A DNA stretch of 57,119 nt from PALSA-1004 sp041483135 (GCA_041483135.1 JBGPFE010000023.1:1-57119); one strand, 5' to 3'; counted from the first letter of the stretch, positions 1 through 11,521 are shown. Numbers and translations: made by a program. The notes: generated by a model from the letters alone, not told the origin.

Positions 1-14
1 ACTTCAACGCCGAA

Positions 15-746
15 CTACAGCACCTCATACGCATGCTTGACTCGCCGCCACCCCACCACGGTCATGTGCAGCAGGCCGTCTATGCCGCCCAGTTCGACGA
101 ACGCGCCGTAGTCGGTGATGTTTTTGACGATGCCTTTGACCACCGCGCCTTCCGAGAGGCTGGAGAGCAGCGCCTGGCGTTCGGCGCCCTGCGACGCTTC
201 GAGCACGGCGCGGCGCGATACCACGACGTTGTTGCGCTTGCGGTCGAGCTTGATGACCTTGAACTCCATCACCTTGTTTTCATACGGCGCGGTGTCTTTG
301 ACCGGCCGGATGTCGACCAGCGAGCCGGGCAGAAAGGCGCGGATGCCGTTCACCATCACGGTGAGGCCGCCTTTGACCTTGCCGTTGATGAGCCCCTGCA
401 CCAGCGTGCCCTTTTCGAGCGCCTGCTCGAGATCCATCCACGCCGCGAGCCGCTTGGCTTTGTCGCGTGACAGGCGCGTTTCACCGAAGCCGTCTTCGAG
501 CGCATCGATCGCGACCTGCACGAAATCACCGGGTTTGACGTCGATTTCGCCGCGGTCGCTGCGGAATTCTTCAGCTGGGATGTAACTTTCTGATTTTAAA
601 CCGGCATTCACTACGACATGGTTGGCATCGACGCGTATCACTTCAGCGGTGATGACTTCGCCGATCCGCATTTCCTTGCGCGCGAGGCTTTCCTCGAACA
701 GCGCGGCAAAAGTTTCACTCGTACCGGCGGGGGAAACAGTATTCAT
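15..746 (-). pseudogene. rpsA: 30S ribosomal protein S1, N-terminal part, broken by an in-frame stop at the window edge
   Basis: The translation begins MNTVSPAGTSETFAALFEES and carries the S1 repeat signatures IGEVITAEVIRVDANHVVV and GLKSESYIP, so it is ribosomal protein S1, which binds mRNA on the small subunit. S1 normally has about 550-570 residues; here 243 are read before a TAG at 15-17. The frame continues past the TAG with S1-like sequence (FGVE where NVGDE is expected), so this is a point-type stop, not a frameshift. Substitutions are dense in the last 60 bases (MTVVGWRR for the usual ITDLAWRR), which suggests poor consensus at a contig end rather than a true loss of an essential gene. 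I chose ATG 746 over the GTG at 755 because family members begin near this point. It lies downstream of cmk, the usual order. Confidence 0.85.
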
Positions 747-764
747 TATCTGCACATTAAGAAC

Positions 765-790
765 CTGAAAAACCCGTTATTTCAACGGGG
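765..790 (-). terminator. Possible intrinsic terminator or attenuator between cmk and rpsA
   Basis: On the minus strand CCCGTT and AACGGG pair around a GAAAT loop and are followed directly by TTTTT. It sits in the 75-nt gap between cmk and rpsA and could reduce read-through, leaving rpsA to its own promoter. The stem is only 6 bp, so confidence is moderate. Confidence 0.45.
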
Positions 791-821
791 TCTGGTTAAT
801 CAACGCCGCGAGCCTGGCAGC

Positions 822-1499
822 TCATGGCACCCGTTTCGCTGCAGCATAACGCGCCAGCACGTGTTCCACAGCCTTGTCGATCGAGAGCTTGGTGGTATCA
901 AGCAGGCTGGCGTCGTCACTCTTCTGCAGCGGGGCTACCGAGCGCGCGCTGTCGCGCGCATCACGTTGCCGGATATCCTGCAAAAGGGTCGCCATATTAG
1001 CATCCATTCCTTTTTCTATCAACTGTTTATAACGCCGGCGGGCACGCTCCCCGGCGTCCGCCGTCAGGTAGATTTTAACGACCGCGTCGGGAAATACGAC
1101 CGAGCCCATATCGCGTCCGTCGGCTACCAGCCCTGGCGGCTGGCGGAACGCCCGCTGGCGCGTCAGCAGCACCTGCCGCACGGCGGGTAACGCGGCCACG
1201 CTGGAGGCGACGGCACTGGCTTGCTCCGAGCGGAGAGTATCTGTTACAAGTTCATGATTTAAATAAATATTATCTCCATCGAAACACACATCTAAAGACC
1301 GGGTCAAGCGCGCCATGGCCGGCTCGTCGGAACTGTCCATCGCGGCCTTGAGCGCAGCCAGCGCAACCAGCCGGTAGAGTGCACCGCTATCGAGATAGTG
1401 GAAACCGAGGCGCTGCGCGACAAGCTTCGCGACCGTGCCCTTGCCGGAGGCCGACGGGCCGTCGATCGCGATCACCGGTGGTTGTTTGCTAACACTCAT
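822..1499 (-). CDS. cmk: Cytidylate kinase
   Basis: 225 residues, normal for the family. Cmk phosphorylates CMP and dCMP with ATP in the cytoplasm. The P-loop GPSASGKGT follows the opening strand PVIAIDG, the substrate-region motif LDSGALYR follows it, and GRDMGSVVFPDA and the lid region RRRYKQL are present. ATG 1499 was chosen because the ORF extension up to 1550 runs into an upstream repeat and lacks family resemblance. The gene lies between aroA and rpsA as in many proteobacteria, and the minus-strand orientation suggests co-transcription with the aromatic amino acid genes. Confidence 0.95.
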   Translation of the reverse strand: MSVSKQPPVIAIDGPSASGKGTVAKLVAQRLGFHYLDSGALYRLVALAALKAAMDSSDEPAMARLTRSLDVCFDGDNIYLNHELVTDTLRSEQASAVASSVAALPAVRQVLLTRQRAFRQPPGLVADGRDMGSVVFPDAVVKIYLTADAGERARRRYKQLIEKGMDANMATLLQDIRQRDARDSARSVAPLQKSDDASLLDTTKLSIDKAVEHVLARYAAAKRVP

Positions 1500-1510
1500 T
1501 TCCAAACCAT

Positions 1511-1594
1511 GGAACCGCCGATGAACGCAGACAGACGCAGATAGCAACAAAAAATATTTTTGATCGGCGTTTATCGGCGTGCATCTGCGGTTAC
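1511..1594. repeat. Inverted-arm intergenic element, family A (CGCAGAT core), copy 1
   Basis: Left arm about 1511-1543 contains CCGATGAACGCAGAC and ACGCAGATA; right arm about 1561-1594 contains GGCGTTTATCGGCG and GCATCTGCGGTTA. The right arm reads as the reverse complement of an imperfect left arm. It fills the whole cmk-aroA gap, and the aroA stop codon TAA (1591-1593) lies at the arm's edge. Confidence 0.7.
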
Positions 1595-2895
1595 CGGGTT
1601 GTGATCTTCAACCCCGCGGAGCGGGCGAGTTCGACGAAACCCGGGAAAGAAGTCGCGACGTTGGCGCAGTCGGTGATCGTGATCGGCGCACTTGCGCGCA
1701 GGGCCGCGATTGCGAACGCCATTGCAATACGGTGGTCCGCGTGGCTGGCGACAGCGCCACCGCCGTATTTGCCGCCGGTGACGCGCATGCCGTCGGCCGT
1801 CGGCTCGGCAACTACGCCGAGCGCCTGCAATCCGTCGGCCATCACCGCGATGCGGTCGGATTCCTTGACGCGCAACTCCCCGGCTCCACGCAACGTAGTT
1901 ACGCCGCGCGCATTCGCGGCGGCAACGAACAATACCGGAAATTCGTCGATCGCAAGCGGCACCAGCTCGACTGGAATCTCGATACCTTTCAACTCGGCGT
2001 GGCGCACGCGGATATCGGCGACCGGCTCGCCGCCAGCCTGGCGCTGGCTGAGTAGCTCGATACTCGCGCCCATCAAACGCAGGATGTCGATGACACCGGT
2101 GCGTGTCGGATTGACCCCGACGCGCTCGAGCGTCAGGTCCGATCCCGGGGCAATGCTCGCGCCTACGATGAAAAACGCCGCCGATGAAATATCCGCCGGC
2201 ACTTCGATGTCGGTCGCAGTGAGCTTGCCGCCACCGGTCACGCATGCCGTACTACCGTTGCGTTCGACCGGGTGACCGAACGCGGCAAGCATGCGCTCGG
2301 TGTGGTCACGCGTCGGCGCCGGCTCGGTCACGCAGGTCTTGCCGCGCGCGTAAAGTCCCGCCAGCAGCAGCGCCGACTTGACTTGCGCGCTCGCAATCGG
2401 CAGCGGGTAATCGATGCCGCGCAAATTAGCAATGCCCATGATCTTGAGCGGCGGCCGACCGCCATCGGCGGTGATGATTTCGGCGCGCATCTTGCCGAGC
2501 GGCTCGGCGATGCGTTGCATAGGCCGCTTGCGCAGGCTCGCGTCTCCGGTCAGTTCGCAATCAAAGTTCTGCCCCGCCAGCAGCCCGCACAGCAGACGCA
2601 TCGAGGTGCCGGAATTGCCGCAGTCGAGAACTTTCCCCGGCGCTTTGAGACCGCGCATGCCGACGCCATGCACCGTGACGTTGCCGTGATGCGGGCCATC
2701 AATACGCACGCCGAGAGCGCGAAATACGTTCATCGTCGCGATCGCATCTTCGCCTTCGAGGAAACCGCTGATGTGTGTCACGCCTTCGGCGATCGAGCCG
2801 AGCATGATGCTGCGGTGGGAAATCGACTTGTCGCCCGGCGCGCGCAGACGTCCCTTGAGCGCGCCGCCGGCCTCCAATTTATACGTTACCGTCAT
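1591..2895 (-). CDS. aroA: 3-phosphoshikimate 1-carboxyvinyltransferase (EPSP synthase)
   Basis: 434 residues, full length. The enzyme transfers enolpyruvyl from PEP to shikimate-3-phosphate, step six of the shikimate pathway. Family landmarks are APGDKSISHR near residue 20, CGNSGTSMRLLCGLLAGQ near residues 92-110, RVKESDRIAVMADGL near 347-361 and SHADHRIAMAFAIAAL near the C terminus. The gene follows tyrA, hisC and pheA on the same strand, so the operon supplies chorismate and also uses it. In some relatives tyrA and aroA are fused; here they are separate genes with a repeat element between them. Confidence 0.96.
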   Translation of the reverse strand: MTVTYKLEAGGALKGRLRAPGDKSISHRSIMLGSIAEGVTHISGFLEGEDAIATMNVFRALGVRIDGPHHGNVTVHGVGMRGLKAPGKVLDCGNSGTSMRLLCGLLAGQNFDCELTGDASLRKRPMQRIAEPLGKMRAEIITADGGRPPLKIMGIANLRGIDYPLPIASAQVKSALLLAGLYARGKTCVTEPAPTRDHTERMLAAFGHPVERNGSTACVTGGGKLTATDIEVPADISSAAFFIVGASIAPGSDLTLERVGVNPTRTGVIDILRLMGASIELLSQRQAGGEPVADIRVRHAELKGIEIPVELVPLAIDEFPVLFVAAANARGVTTLRGAGELRVKESDRIAVMADGLQALGVVAEPTADGMRVTGGKYGGGAVASHADHRIAMAFAIAALRASAPITITDCANVATSFPGFVELARSAGLKITTR

Positions 2896-2910
2896 TTATC
2901 GACCATTAAT

Positions 2911-3062
2911 AAAAGCTTTGCCGCCAAGGACGCCAAGGAAATCGAAACCAATATAACCGCGGAGGAACATAGATAAACGCAGATTAGCACCACTATTTAA
3001 ATGCTCCTCTTAATTGGGTCGTATTTGGTTTTCCTTTGCGTCCTTGGCGGCTCAGCTTCTAT
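2911..3062. repeat. Inverted-arm intergenic element, family B (GCCAAGGA core), copy 1
   Basis: Left arm 2911-2950 holds GCCGCCAAGGACGCCAAGGA; right arm 3024-3062 holds CCTTTGCGTCCTTGGCGGC, its imperfect reverse complement. Each arm repeats a 9-nt unit. A partial family A motif (AGATAAACGCAGATTA, about 2971-2986) sits between the arms. The right arm overlaps the end of tyrA, coding for its last residues and the stop. Confidence 0.75.
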
Positions 3063-3969
3063 TTTTCAGCAGCCATTTCGCGCGCGCGGCGCGCGCCGCG
3101 GCGAATTTTGCCCCCAGCCCCTGCCCGTCGCTCGCCTCGAGCATGCCACGCAGCACCTCGAGTTCGCCGAGATAACCGTCGAGCGCGGCGAGAATCGCGT
3201 CGCGGTTGGCGAGGCAGATATCGCGCCACATTTCAGGCGAGCTGCCGGCGGTGCGCGTCAGATCGCGAAAACCGCCACCGGTATGCTTGAATAACGTCGC
3301 TGCGTCGGCGTAGCGTGCGATGTTGTCGACCAGCGCGAACGACAGCAGGTGCGGCAGGTGGCTTACCAGCGAGAATACGCGGTCGTGGTCGGCGGCGCCC
3401 ATCGTAATCGCACGCATGCCGCAAAGTTTCCACACCGCGGTCACCAGCCTGAGCGCGTGTGCATCAGTTTCGGGCTCGGGCGTCACGATCACGTCACGCC
3501 CGTGGAACAAATCAGCAAACGCTGCCTGCGCGCCGCTTTTTTCGGTGCCGGCGATCGGGTGTGCCGGCACAAACCGCGGAAACGCGGCGCCGAGATGCCG
3601 GCGAGCGCTCGTAATCACTTCGCGCTTGGCGCTGCCGGCGTCGGTAACTATCGTGTGCGGCGCAAGGTGCGGTGCGATCTGCGCGAGCACTGAGGCGGAC
3701 TGTCCGAGCGGCACCGCCAACAACACCAGATCGGCGTCCTGCACCGCTACAGCAGGGTTGACCGCGATTTCGTCGATGATGCCGAGCCGTCGTGCAGCGA
3801 GTAGATTGGCGCGGCTGCGGCCGATGCCGACGACGCGCGCCACCGCTTTACGCTTTTTCAGCGCGAGCGCGAACGAACCGCCGATCAGCCCGACGCCGAA
3901 TACAGCCAGTTTGCCTATCATGCGGTGGCGGCCGCCCGCAGTGCTTCGTTTCGTTACGTTTTTTTTCAT
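3052..3969 (-). CDS. tyrA: Prephenate dehydrogenase (TyrA)
   Basis: 305 residues. It oxidatively decarboxylates prephenate to 4-hydroxyphenylpyruvate for tyrosine synthesis. The NAD-binding Rossmann motif is FGVGLIGGSFALALK; DADLVLLAVPLGQ, VTDAGSAKREV and FVPAHPIAGTEKSG are typical TyrA blocks, followed by the helical dimerisation half. ATG 3969 overlaps the hisC stop as ATGA, which favours translational coupling; an internal ATG at 3921, directly before the Rossmann strand (MIGKLAVFGVG), is a credible alternative start. The last residues and the stop lie inside the right arm of a family B repeat. No ACT domain is visible. Confidence 0.93.
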   Translation of the reverse strand: MKKNVTKRSTAGGRHRMIGKLAVFGVGLIGGSFALALKKRKAVARVVGIGRSRANLLAARRLGIIDEIAVNPAVAVQDADLVLLAVPLGQSASVLAQIAPHLAPHTIVTDAGSAKREVITSARRHLGAAFPRFVPAHPIAGTEKSGAQAAFADLFHGRDVIVTPEPETDAHALRLVTAVWKLCGMRAITMGAADHDRVFSLVSHLPHLLSFALVDNIARYADAATLFKHTGGGFRDLTRTAGSSPEMWRDICLANRDAILAALDGYLGELEVLRGMLEASDGQGLGAKFAAARAARAKWLLKNRS

Positions 3970-5096
3970 GCCGCGAGAGACTTCTGCAGCGCCTCGAGAA
4001 AACGCTCGTTTTCCGATTCAAGGCCGATCGTCACGCGCAGGTGATCGGGCATGCCATAACTCGCGATCGGGCGCACGATCACGCCGCGCTGAAGCAGGCG
4101 CTGGAAGACGCCGGCAGCATCCTTGACCCTGAAACTCACAAAATTGCCGAACGACGGGATATAGGTCAGGCCGAGCCGGGTGAGCCCTTGTGTGATGCGC
4201 TGCATCCCGGACTGGTTGAGTTCGTAACTGCGGCGCACGAATTCGCGGTCGCCCAATCCCGCGGTCGCGGCGGCCAGCGAAATGCTGTTGACGTTGAACG
4301 GCTGGCGTACCCGGTTCATCAGGTCCGCGATTCCGGCATGCGCGAACGCGTAGCCAACGCGCAAGCCCGCTAATCCATAGGCCTTGGAAAACGTGCGCGT
4401 AATAATCAGATTCGGGAACTGCCCGAGCCAGCCGATGCTGTCGGCTTTGAGATCATCGGGTAGATACTCGTTGTAGGCTTCGTCGAGCACGACGATCACT
4501 GTCGACGGCAATGTCCTGAGAAATGCAAGCAGCGCCGCACTGCGGATCAACGTACCGGTCGGATTGTTCGGATTGGCGAGAAACACCAAACGCGTGCGCG
4601 GCGACACCGTCTTCAGCATCGCATCGAGGTCATGCGCGAAATCGCGCGCCGGCACTTCGACGCCGGTCGCGCCGACCGCCTGAGTGGCAAGCGGATACAC
4701 TGCGAACGCGTGCTGCGAATAAATCGCCTCGAGTCCCGGTGTGAGGAATGCGCGCGCGGCAAGCTCGAGTACATCGTTCGAACCGTTGCCGAGCACGATC
4801 TGCGCCATGTCGACGCCGTAACGCTGCGCCAATGCGTGTTTCAACTCGAATCCGTTGCCATCGGGATAGCGCGCAATGTCGGCAAGCGCCTCGCGCATCG
4901 CCTGCATCGCGAGCGGGCTCACGCCGAGCGGGTTCTCGTTCGAGGCGAGCTTGATGATGCCGTCGGGATCGAGTCCGAGCTCGCGCGCTAGCTCGGAAAT
5001 CGGCTTGCCCGGCTGGTAAGGCGCGATCGCGCGGATATAGCCGGGCGCGAGGTCGCAAACGTCGGACACGCGGTTGACGGCGGTTAACGCAGGCAT
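3966..5096 (-). CDS. hisC: Histidinol-phosphate aminotransferase
   Basis: 376 residues, PLP-dependent class I/II aminotransferase. Signatures are SNENPLGVSP near the N terminus, NPNNPTGT, VVLDEAYNEY (the aspartate that contacts PLP) and TRTFSKAYGLAGLRVGYA, which carries the Schiff-base lysine. Besides histidine synthesis, HisC of this placement, between pheA and tyrA, often also transaminates aromatic keto acids; that broader role is inferred from context. It overlaps tyrA by 4 bp and starts 15 bp after pheA, so the three genes are almost certainly one transcript. Confidence 0.93.
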   Translation of the reverse strand: MPALTAVNRVSDVCDLAPGYIRAIAPYQPGKPISELARELGLDPDGIIKLASNENPLGVSPLAMQAMREALADIARYPDGNGFELKHALAQRYGVDMAQIVLGNGSNDVLELAARAFLTPGLEAIYSQHAFAVYPLATQAVGATGVEVPARDFAHDLDAMLKTVSPRTRLVFLANPNNPTGTLIRSAALLAFLRTLPSTVIVVLDEAYNEYLPDDLKADSIGWLGQFPNLIITRTFSKAYGLAGLRVGYAFAHAGIADLMNRVRQPFNVNSISLAAATAGLGDREFVRRSYELNQSGMQRITQGLTRLGLTYIPSFGNFVSFRVKDAAGVFQRLLQRGVIVRPIASYGMPDHLRVTIGLESENERFLEALQKSLAA

Positions 5097-5111
5097 GCTG
5101 GGCGTAAAAAG

Positions 5112-6176
5112 TTAAACCGTGCCCGCGGGGTACGAGCCGAGATTTTTGAGGAAAGCCGCTTTTTGCTCCAGTTCGTCGAGCGCCTGCGCGACGTTGGCAT
5201 CCCGCCGATGGCCCTCGACATCGACGTAAAACATGTACTCCCAGCGACCGGTGCGCGCCGGCCGCGACTCGAGCCGCGTCATGCTCACGCCGTGTTGCGC
5301 GAGCGGCGTAAGCAGCGCGTGCACTGCACCGGGCACGTTGCGCGTCGACATCACCAACGAGGTTTTGTCCTTGCCCGACGGCCCGGCGTCGTGCGCCGCA
5401 ATCACCACGAAGCGCGTCGTATTCTGCGGTTCGTCCTCGATGTTGCTGGCGATGATCTTCAGTTTGTAAACGGCAGCCGCGGTTTTGCTCGCAATCGCCG
5501 CTGCCGCCGCATCCCTGGATGCCATGCGCGCCGCCTCGGCGTTGCTGACCACCGGCGTGCGCTTGGCCTCTGCGAAGCGCTGATTGAGCCATTCGTGGCA
5601 TTGCGCGAGGCTCTGGCTGTGCGACAGGATTTTTTTGACGCTCGCCGCCTTGCCGCTTTTGCTCATCAGGCATTGGTGCACGGGCAGCAATACTTCGCCG
5701 CAGATCTTGAGCGGCGTCGCCAGCAGCAGATCGTGCGTGCGGCCGATGCTGCCCTCGGTCGAATTTTCTACCGGCACCACGCCATAGCCGACCTGCCCCG
5801 CTTCGACCCGGCGGAAGACATCGTCAATCGATACGCACGGCTGCAACACGGCATTGCCGCCGAACTGCTTGATCGCCGCCTCTTCGCTGAAAGTGCCTTG
5901 AGGTCCAAGATAGGCGACGGCGACGCCGTCCTCGAGCGCCCGGCACGCCGACATGACCTCGGTATACAGGCGCGCCAGCGCCGGCTGCGGGAATGGTCCG
6001 CGGTTGCGGTCAGCCAGACGCCGTAACACCTGCGCTTCGCGCTCGGGCCGGTATTTGACGCCGTTTTTGGCATGGCCGATGTCCTGCGCCAGCACGGCGC
6101 GCTCGTTGAGCAGCTCGACAATGCGATCGTCGAGCGCATCGATGCGGGCGCGGATTTTCTTCAGCTGATCGCTCAC
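5112..6176 (-). CDS. pheA: Bifunctional chorismate mutase / prephenate dehydratase (P-protein)
   Basis: 354 residues in three parts. Residues 1-90 are an AroQ-type chorismate mutase (IRARIDALDDRIVELLNERA). Residues about 93-275 are the dehydratase, opening with AYLGPQGTFSEEAA and carrying the conserved TTRFVVIA motif near its end. The C terminus is a regulatory ACT domain containing the phenylalanine-binding ESRP motif (TRLESRPARTGRWEYMFYVD). Product inhibition by phenylalanine is expected. The start is GTG at 6176; an ATG a few bases upstream is out of frame. It is the first gene of the aromatic block after serA. Confidence 0.95.
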   Translation of the reverse strand: MSDQLKKIRARIDALDDRIVELLNERAVLAQDIGHAKNGVKYRPEREAQVLRRLADRNRGPFPQPALARLYTEVMSACRALEDGVAVAYLGPQGTFSEEAAIKQFGGNAVLQPCVSIDDVFRRVEAGQVGYGVVPVENSTEGSIGRTHDLLLATPLKICGEVLLPVHQCLMSKSGKAASVKKILSHSQSLAQCHEWLNQRFAEAKRTPVVSNAEAARMASRDAAAAAIASKTAAAVYKLKIIASNIEDEPQNTTRFVVIAAHDAGPSGKDKTSLVMSTRNVPGAVHALLTPLAQHGVSMTRLESRPARTGRWEYMFYVDVEGHRRDANVAQALDELEQKAAFLKNLGSYPAGTV

Positions 6177-6187
6177 GACATGGCCTT

Positions 6188-6281
6188 TATCGGAACCGCA
6201 GATAAACGCAGACAGATGCCGATATTAAATCAATTGGGCCGATCGGGGTATCTGCGCTTATCGGCATTCATTGGCGGTGGC
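6188..6281. repeat. Inverted-arm intergenic element, family A, copy 2
   Basis: Left arm about 6191-6224 holds CCGCAGATAAACGCAGACAG; right arm about 6241-6280 holds TATCTGCGCTTATCGGCATT. The arms are imperfect reverse complements. The element fills the serA-pheA gap and starts within 10 nt of the serA stop. Confidence 0.7.
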
Positions 6282-6284
6282 TTT

Positions 6285-7472
6285 TCAGATTTTCTCAGCC
6301 GGCAGGTAGCGCACGGTAAGCACGCCTTTGATCGCGGCGATGCGTTCGACCACCTTGGGCGGCACCGCGCTGTCGACATCGACCAGCGTATATGCCATCT
6401 CGCCTTTCGATTTGTTGAGCATGTTGTGAATGTTGAGCCCGGCATCCGCCATCGCGGTCGAGATCTGGCCCAGCATGTTGGGCACGTTCGCGTTGGCGAT
6501 GCCGACGCGAAACGGCGATTCGCGCGACATCGCAACGTCGGGAAAGTTGACCGCGTTCTGGATGTTGCCATGCTCGAGATAGTCGCGCAGCTCATCGACG
6601 ACCATGATCGCGCAGTTATCCTCGGCTTCGCGCGTCGAGGCGCCGAGGTGCGGCAATGCGATCACGCCCGGATGCCCCGCGAGTTTCTGCGCCGGGAAAT
6701 CGCACACATAGTATTTCAACCGCTTTGAATCGAGCCCTTCCAGAACCGCATCGTTGTCGACGATGCCGTCGCGCGAAAAATTGAGCAGGATCGCGCCGGA
6801 TTTCATGAGCTTTATGCTCGCGCGCGAAATCAGGTTGCGAGTCGCAGCGGCAAGCGGCACGTGCAATGTCACGAATTCGCAGTTTTTCAGCACATCCTCG
6901 ACGGAATTCGCTTTCTTGACCTGCGATGGCAGGCTCCACGCCGCATCGACCGTGATATGCGGGTCGTATCCGACCACGCTCATGCCGAGCTTGATCGCGG
7001 CGTCCGCGACCAGGCTGCCGACCTTGCCGAGCCCGATCACGCCGAGTGTATGTTTAGGCAGCTCGACGCCCGCAAACTGCTGCTTGCCGTCCTCGACCTG
7101 TTTGTGTATGACCTCGTCATCACCGGCGAGCCCGCCCACGAAGCGCGTTGCCGGCAGCAGATTGCGCGCCGCGATCAGCATGCCTGCGATCACCAGCTCC
7201 TTGACCGCATTGGCGTTGGCGCCCGGCGCGTTGAATACCGGCACACCGCGCGCGCTCATCTGCTTGACCGGAATGTTGTTGGTGCCGGCGCCGGCGCGCG
7301 CAATCGCCCTGACTTGCGGCGCGATGTCCATCGCATGCATGTCCTGCGAGCGCACCAGGATCGCATCGGGATGCCCGACCTGCGCGCCGACCTCATACCT
7401 GCCGGCAGGAAAACGCTTTAGGCCGACCTGCGCGATGTTGTTGAGCGTCAGGATCCGGAAAAGTTCAGCCAT
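6285..7472 (-). CDS. serA: D-3-phosphoglycerate dehydrogenase with ACT domain
   Basis: 395 residues, the short ACT-bearing type. It oxidises 3-phosphoglycerate to 3-phosphohydroxypyruvate with NAD, the first step of serine synthesis. The nucleotide-binding motif is LGVIGLGKVGSLVADAA; RDGIVDNDAVL and LPHLGASTREAEDNCA contain the usual catalytic arginine/histidine blocks. The last 70 or so residues form an ACT domain (DAGLNIHNMLNKSKGEMAYT), the likely site of serine control. ATG 7472 was chosen because the 21-residue extension upstream lies inside serC and looks non-homologous. It overlaps the serC stop by 8 bp. Confidence 0.95.
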   Translation of the reverse strand: MAELFRILTLNNIAQVGLKRFPAGRYEVGAQVGHPDAILVRSQDMHAMDIAPQVRAIARAGAGTNNIPVKQMSARGVPVFNAPGANANAVKELVIAGMLIAARNLLPATRFVGGLAGDDEVIHKQVEDGKQQFAGVELPKHTLGVIGLGKVGSLVADAAIKLGMSVVGYDPHITVDAAWSLPSQVKKANSVEDVLKNCEFVTLHVPLAAATRNLISRASIKLMKSGAILLNFSRDGIVDNDAVLEGLDSKRLKYYVCDFPAQKLAGHPGVIALPHLGASTREAEDNCAIMVVDELRDYLEHGNIQNAVNFPDVAMSRESPFRVGIANANVPNMLGQISTAMADAGLNIHNMLNKSKGEMAYTLVDVDSAVPPKVVERIAAIKGVLTVRYLPAEKI

Positions 7473-8547
7473 GCTTGGATTGGAACTCGCGCATGAATCC
7501 GGCCAGCGCCTTGACGCCTTCGATCGGCATCGCATTGTAAATCGACGCGCGCATACCGCCGACCGAGCGGTGACCCTTGAGCTGCACCAGTCCGCGCTGC
7601 TTGGCCTGCTTGAGGAAGTCCTCGTCGAGCGCCTCGTTGCGCAGCCGGAAAGGCACGTTCATCAGCGAGCGGTCGGCTTTGGCGACCGGCGAGTAATAGA
7701 ACTCGGTCTGATCGAGAAAGTCATACAGCACCTTTGCCTTGGCGCGGTTGATGCTCTCCATCTTCTTCAATCCGCCAAGCTTTTTCAGCCACTGGAATAC
7801 CAGCCCGGCGATATACACCGCGTACGTCGGCGGCGTGTTGTACATCCAGCCATTGTCGGCCTGCACCTTGTAATCGAGCATCGACGGCGTGGCCGGCAGC
7901 GGATTGCCCGGCAGGTCATCGCGCACGATGACGATGGTAAGTCCGGCCGGGCCGATGTTTTTTTGCGCGCCGGCGTAGATCAATCCATAACGGCCGACGT
8001 CGATCGGCTGCGACAGGATATGCGACGACATGTCGGCGACCAGCGGCACACCGCCGGTATCCGGGACCCAATGGAATTCGACGCCACCGATAGTCTCGTT
8101 CGACGTGTAATGTACATAGGCGGCATTCGGGTCGAGCTTCCACGCCGATTGCACCGGCGCATAGCTGAAATTCTGGTCTTCGGACGAAGCGGCGATATTG
8201 ACCGCGCAATAGCGTTTGGCTTCCTTGATCGCTTTCTTCGACCACTCGCCGGTGTTCACGTAATCGGCGGATTGTTTCCCGCGCAGCAGATTCATCGGCA
8301 CCGCGGCGAATTGAATCGTAGCGCCGCCCTGCAGGAACAACACCTTGTAATTAGCGGGCACCGCGAGCAACTCGCGCAGATCGGTTTCGGCCTGCTCCGC
8401 AATGCCGATGAACTCCTTGCCGCGATGGCTCATCTCCATCACCGACGTGCCGCTGCCATGCCAATCGAGCATCTCGCGGCTTGCCTGCTCGAGCACCGGT
8501 TCCGGCAGCACCGCCGGACCGGCGGCAAAGTTATAGACTCGTGACAT
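7465..8547 (-). CDS. serC: Phosphoserine aminotransferase
   Basis: 360 residues, usual length. It converts 3-phosphohydroxypyruvate to phosphoserine and also serves pyridoxal phosphate synthesis. Typical blocks are YNFAAGPAVLPEPVLEQA at the N terminus, VMEMSHRGKEF, FLQGGATIQFAAVPMNLL and VADMSSHILSQPID; the PLP lysine lies in YAGAQKNIGPAGLT. The chosen ATG 8547 gives the canonical MSRVYNFAAGP start. The gene is upstream of serA and 81 bp from gyrA, an order common in betaproteobacteria. Confidence 0.96.
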   Translation of the reverse strand: MSRVYNFAAGPAVLPEPVLEQASREMLDWHGSGTSVMEMSHRGKEFIGIAEQAETDLRELLAVPANYKVLFLQGGATIQFAAVPMNLLRGKQSADYVNTGEWSKKAIKEAKRYCAVNIAASSEDQNFSYAPVQSAWKLDPNAAYVHYTSNETIGGVEFHWVPDTGGVPLVADMSSHILSQPIDVGRYGLIYAGAQKNIGPAGLTIVIVRDDLPGNPLPATPSMLDYKVQADNGWMYNTPPTYAVYIAGLVFQWLKKLGGLKKMESINRAKAKVLYDFLDQTEFYYSPVAKADRSLMNVPFRLRNEALDEDFLKQAKQRGLVQLKGHRSVGGMRASIYNAMPIEGVKALAGFMREFQSKHG

Positions 8548-8628
8548 AGGTAACCTTGAATTAGGATCGGGCAAGACCGACGGATGGCCGTAAGGAGCGA
8601 TTCTACCTAATTCCCAATCCCGACCAAC

Positions 8629-11199
<2,571 letters not shown>

Positions 11200-11521
11200 G
11201 AAATCTCAGGTGAGATGGCTGCAAAAAAACGATTTGAGAAGCTGCTGCATAAAACGACGAATTTTAACATGCGCGAGCAGTCCCAGTCACCGCTAAAGTG
11301 CCTAAAAATCAGGAATAATGCCCCCCCGAACAGAGACGCCCGCTCTTTTGAAATGGGAGCGCGATTATGTTATGATTTGCAAGTATTTTGTGGCGTGTCA
11401 GGCATGGCCCGCCGCCGCTACCAGCGAGGAATTTTCAAGGCCCGCAAACAGCACTGCGGAAAGATCGGCTGGCAATCAGAAAAATGCATGCCGGCAGGCT
11501 AAAATTAAGGAGCAACCACAC
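11200..11521. other. Divergent gyrA / ompA intergenic region
   Basis: 322 bp without a convincing gene. An ORF from 11318 runs into the OmpA-like gene, but its first 68 residues have no family resemblance and precede the real signal peptide. The region holds the promoter described at 11348-11376 and a long leader of about 140 nt. Confidence 0.6.
11348..11376 (+). promoter_or_regulatory. Sigma-70 promoter of the first OmpA-like gene
   Basis: TTGAAA at 11348-11353 and TATGAT at 11371-11376 are separated by exactly 17 nt, and TGT before the -10 makes it an extended -10. Transcription from about 11383 would give a leader of roughly 140 nt. Confidence 0.65.

Noticed and set aside
2272..2976. Long plus-strand ORFs opposite aroA and similar antisense ORFs opposite hisC, serA, gyrA and others
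   Set aside because: They are the Arg/Ala-rich shadows expected in GC-rich DNA, without family resemblance or ribosome-binding sites, and lie over clearly real genes.
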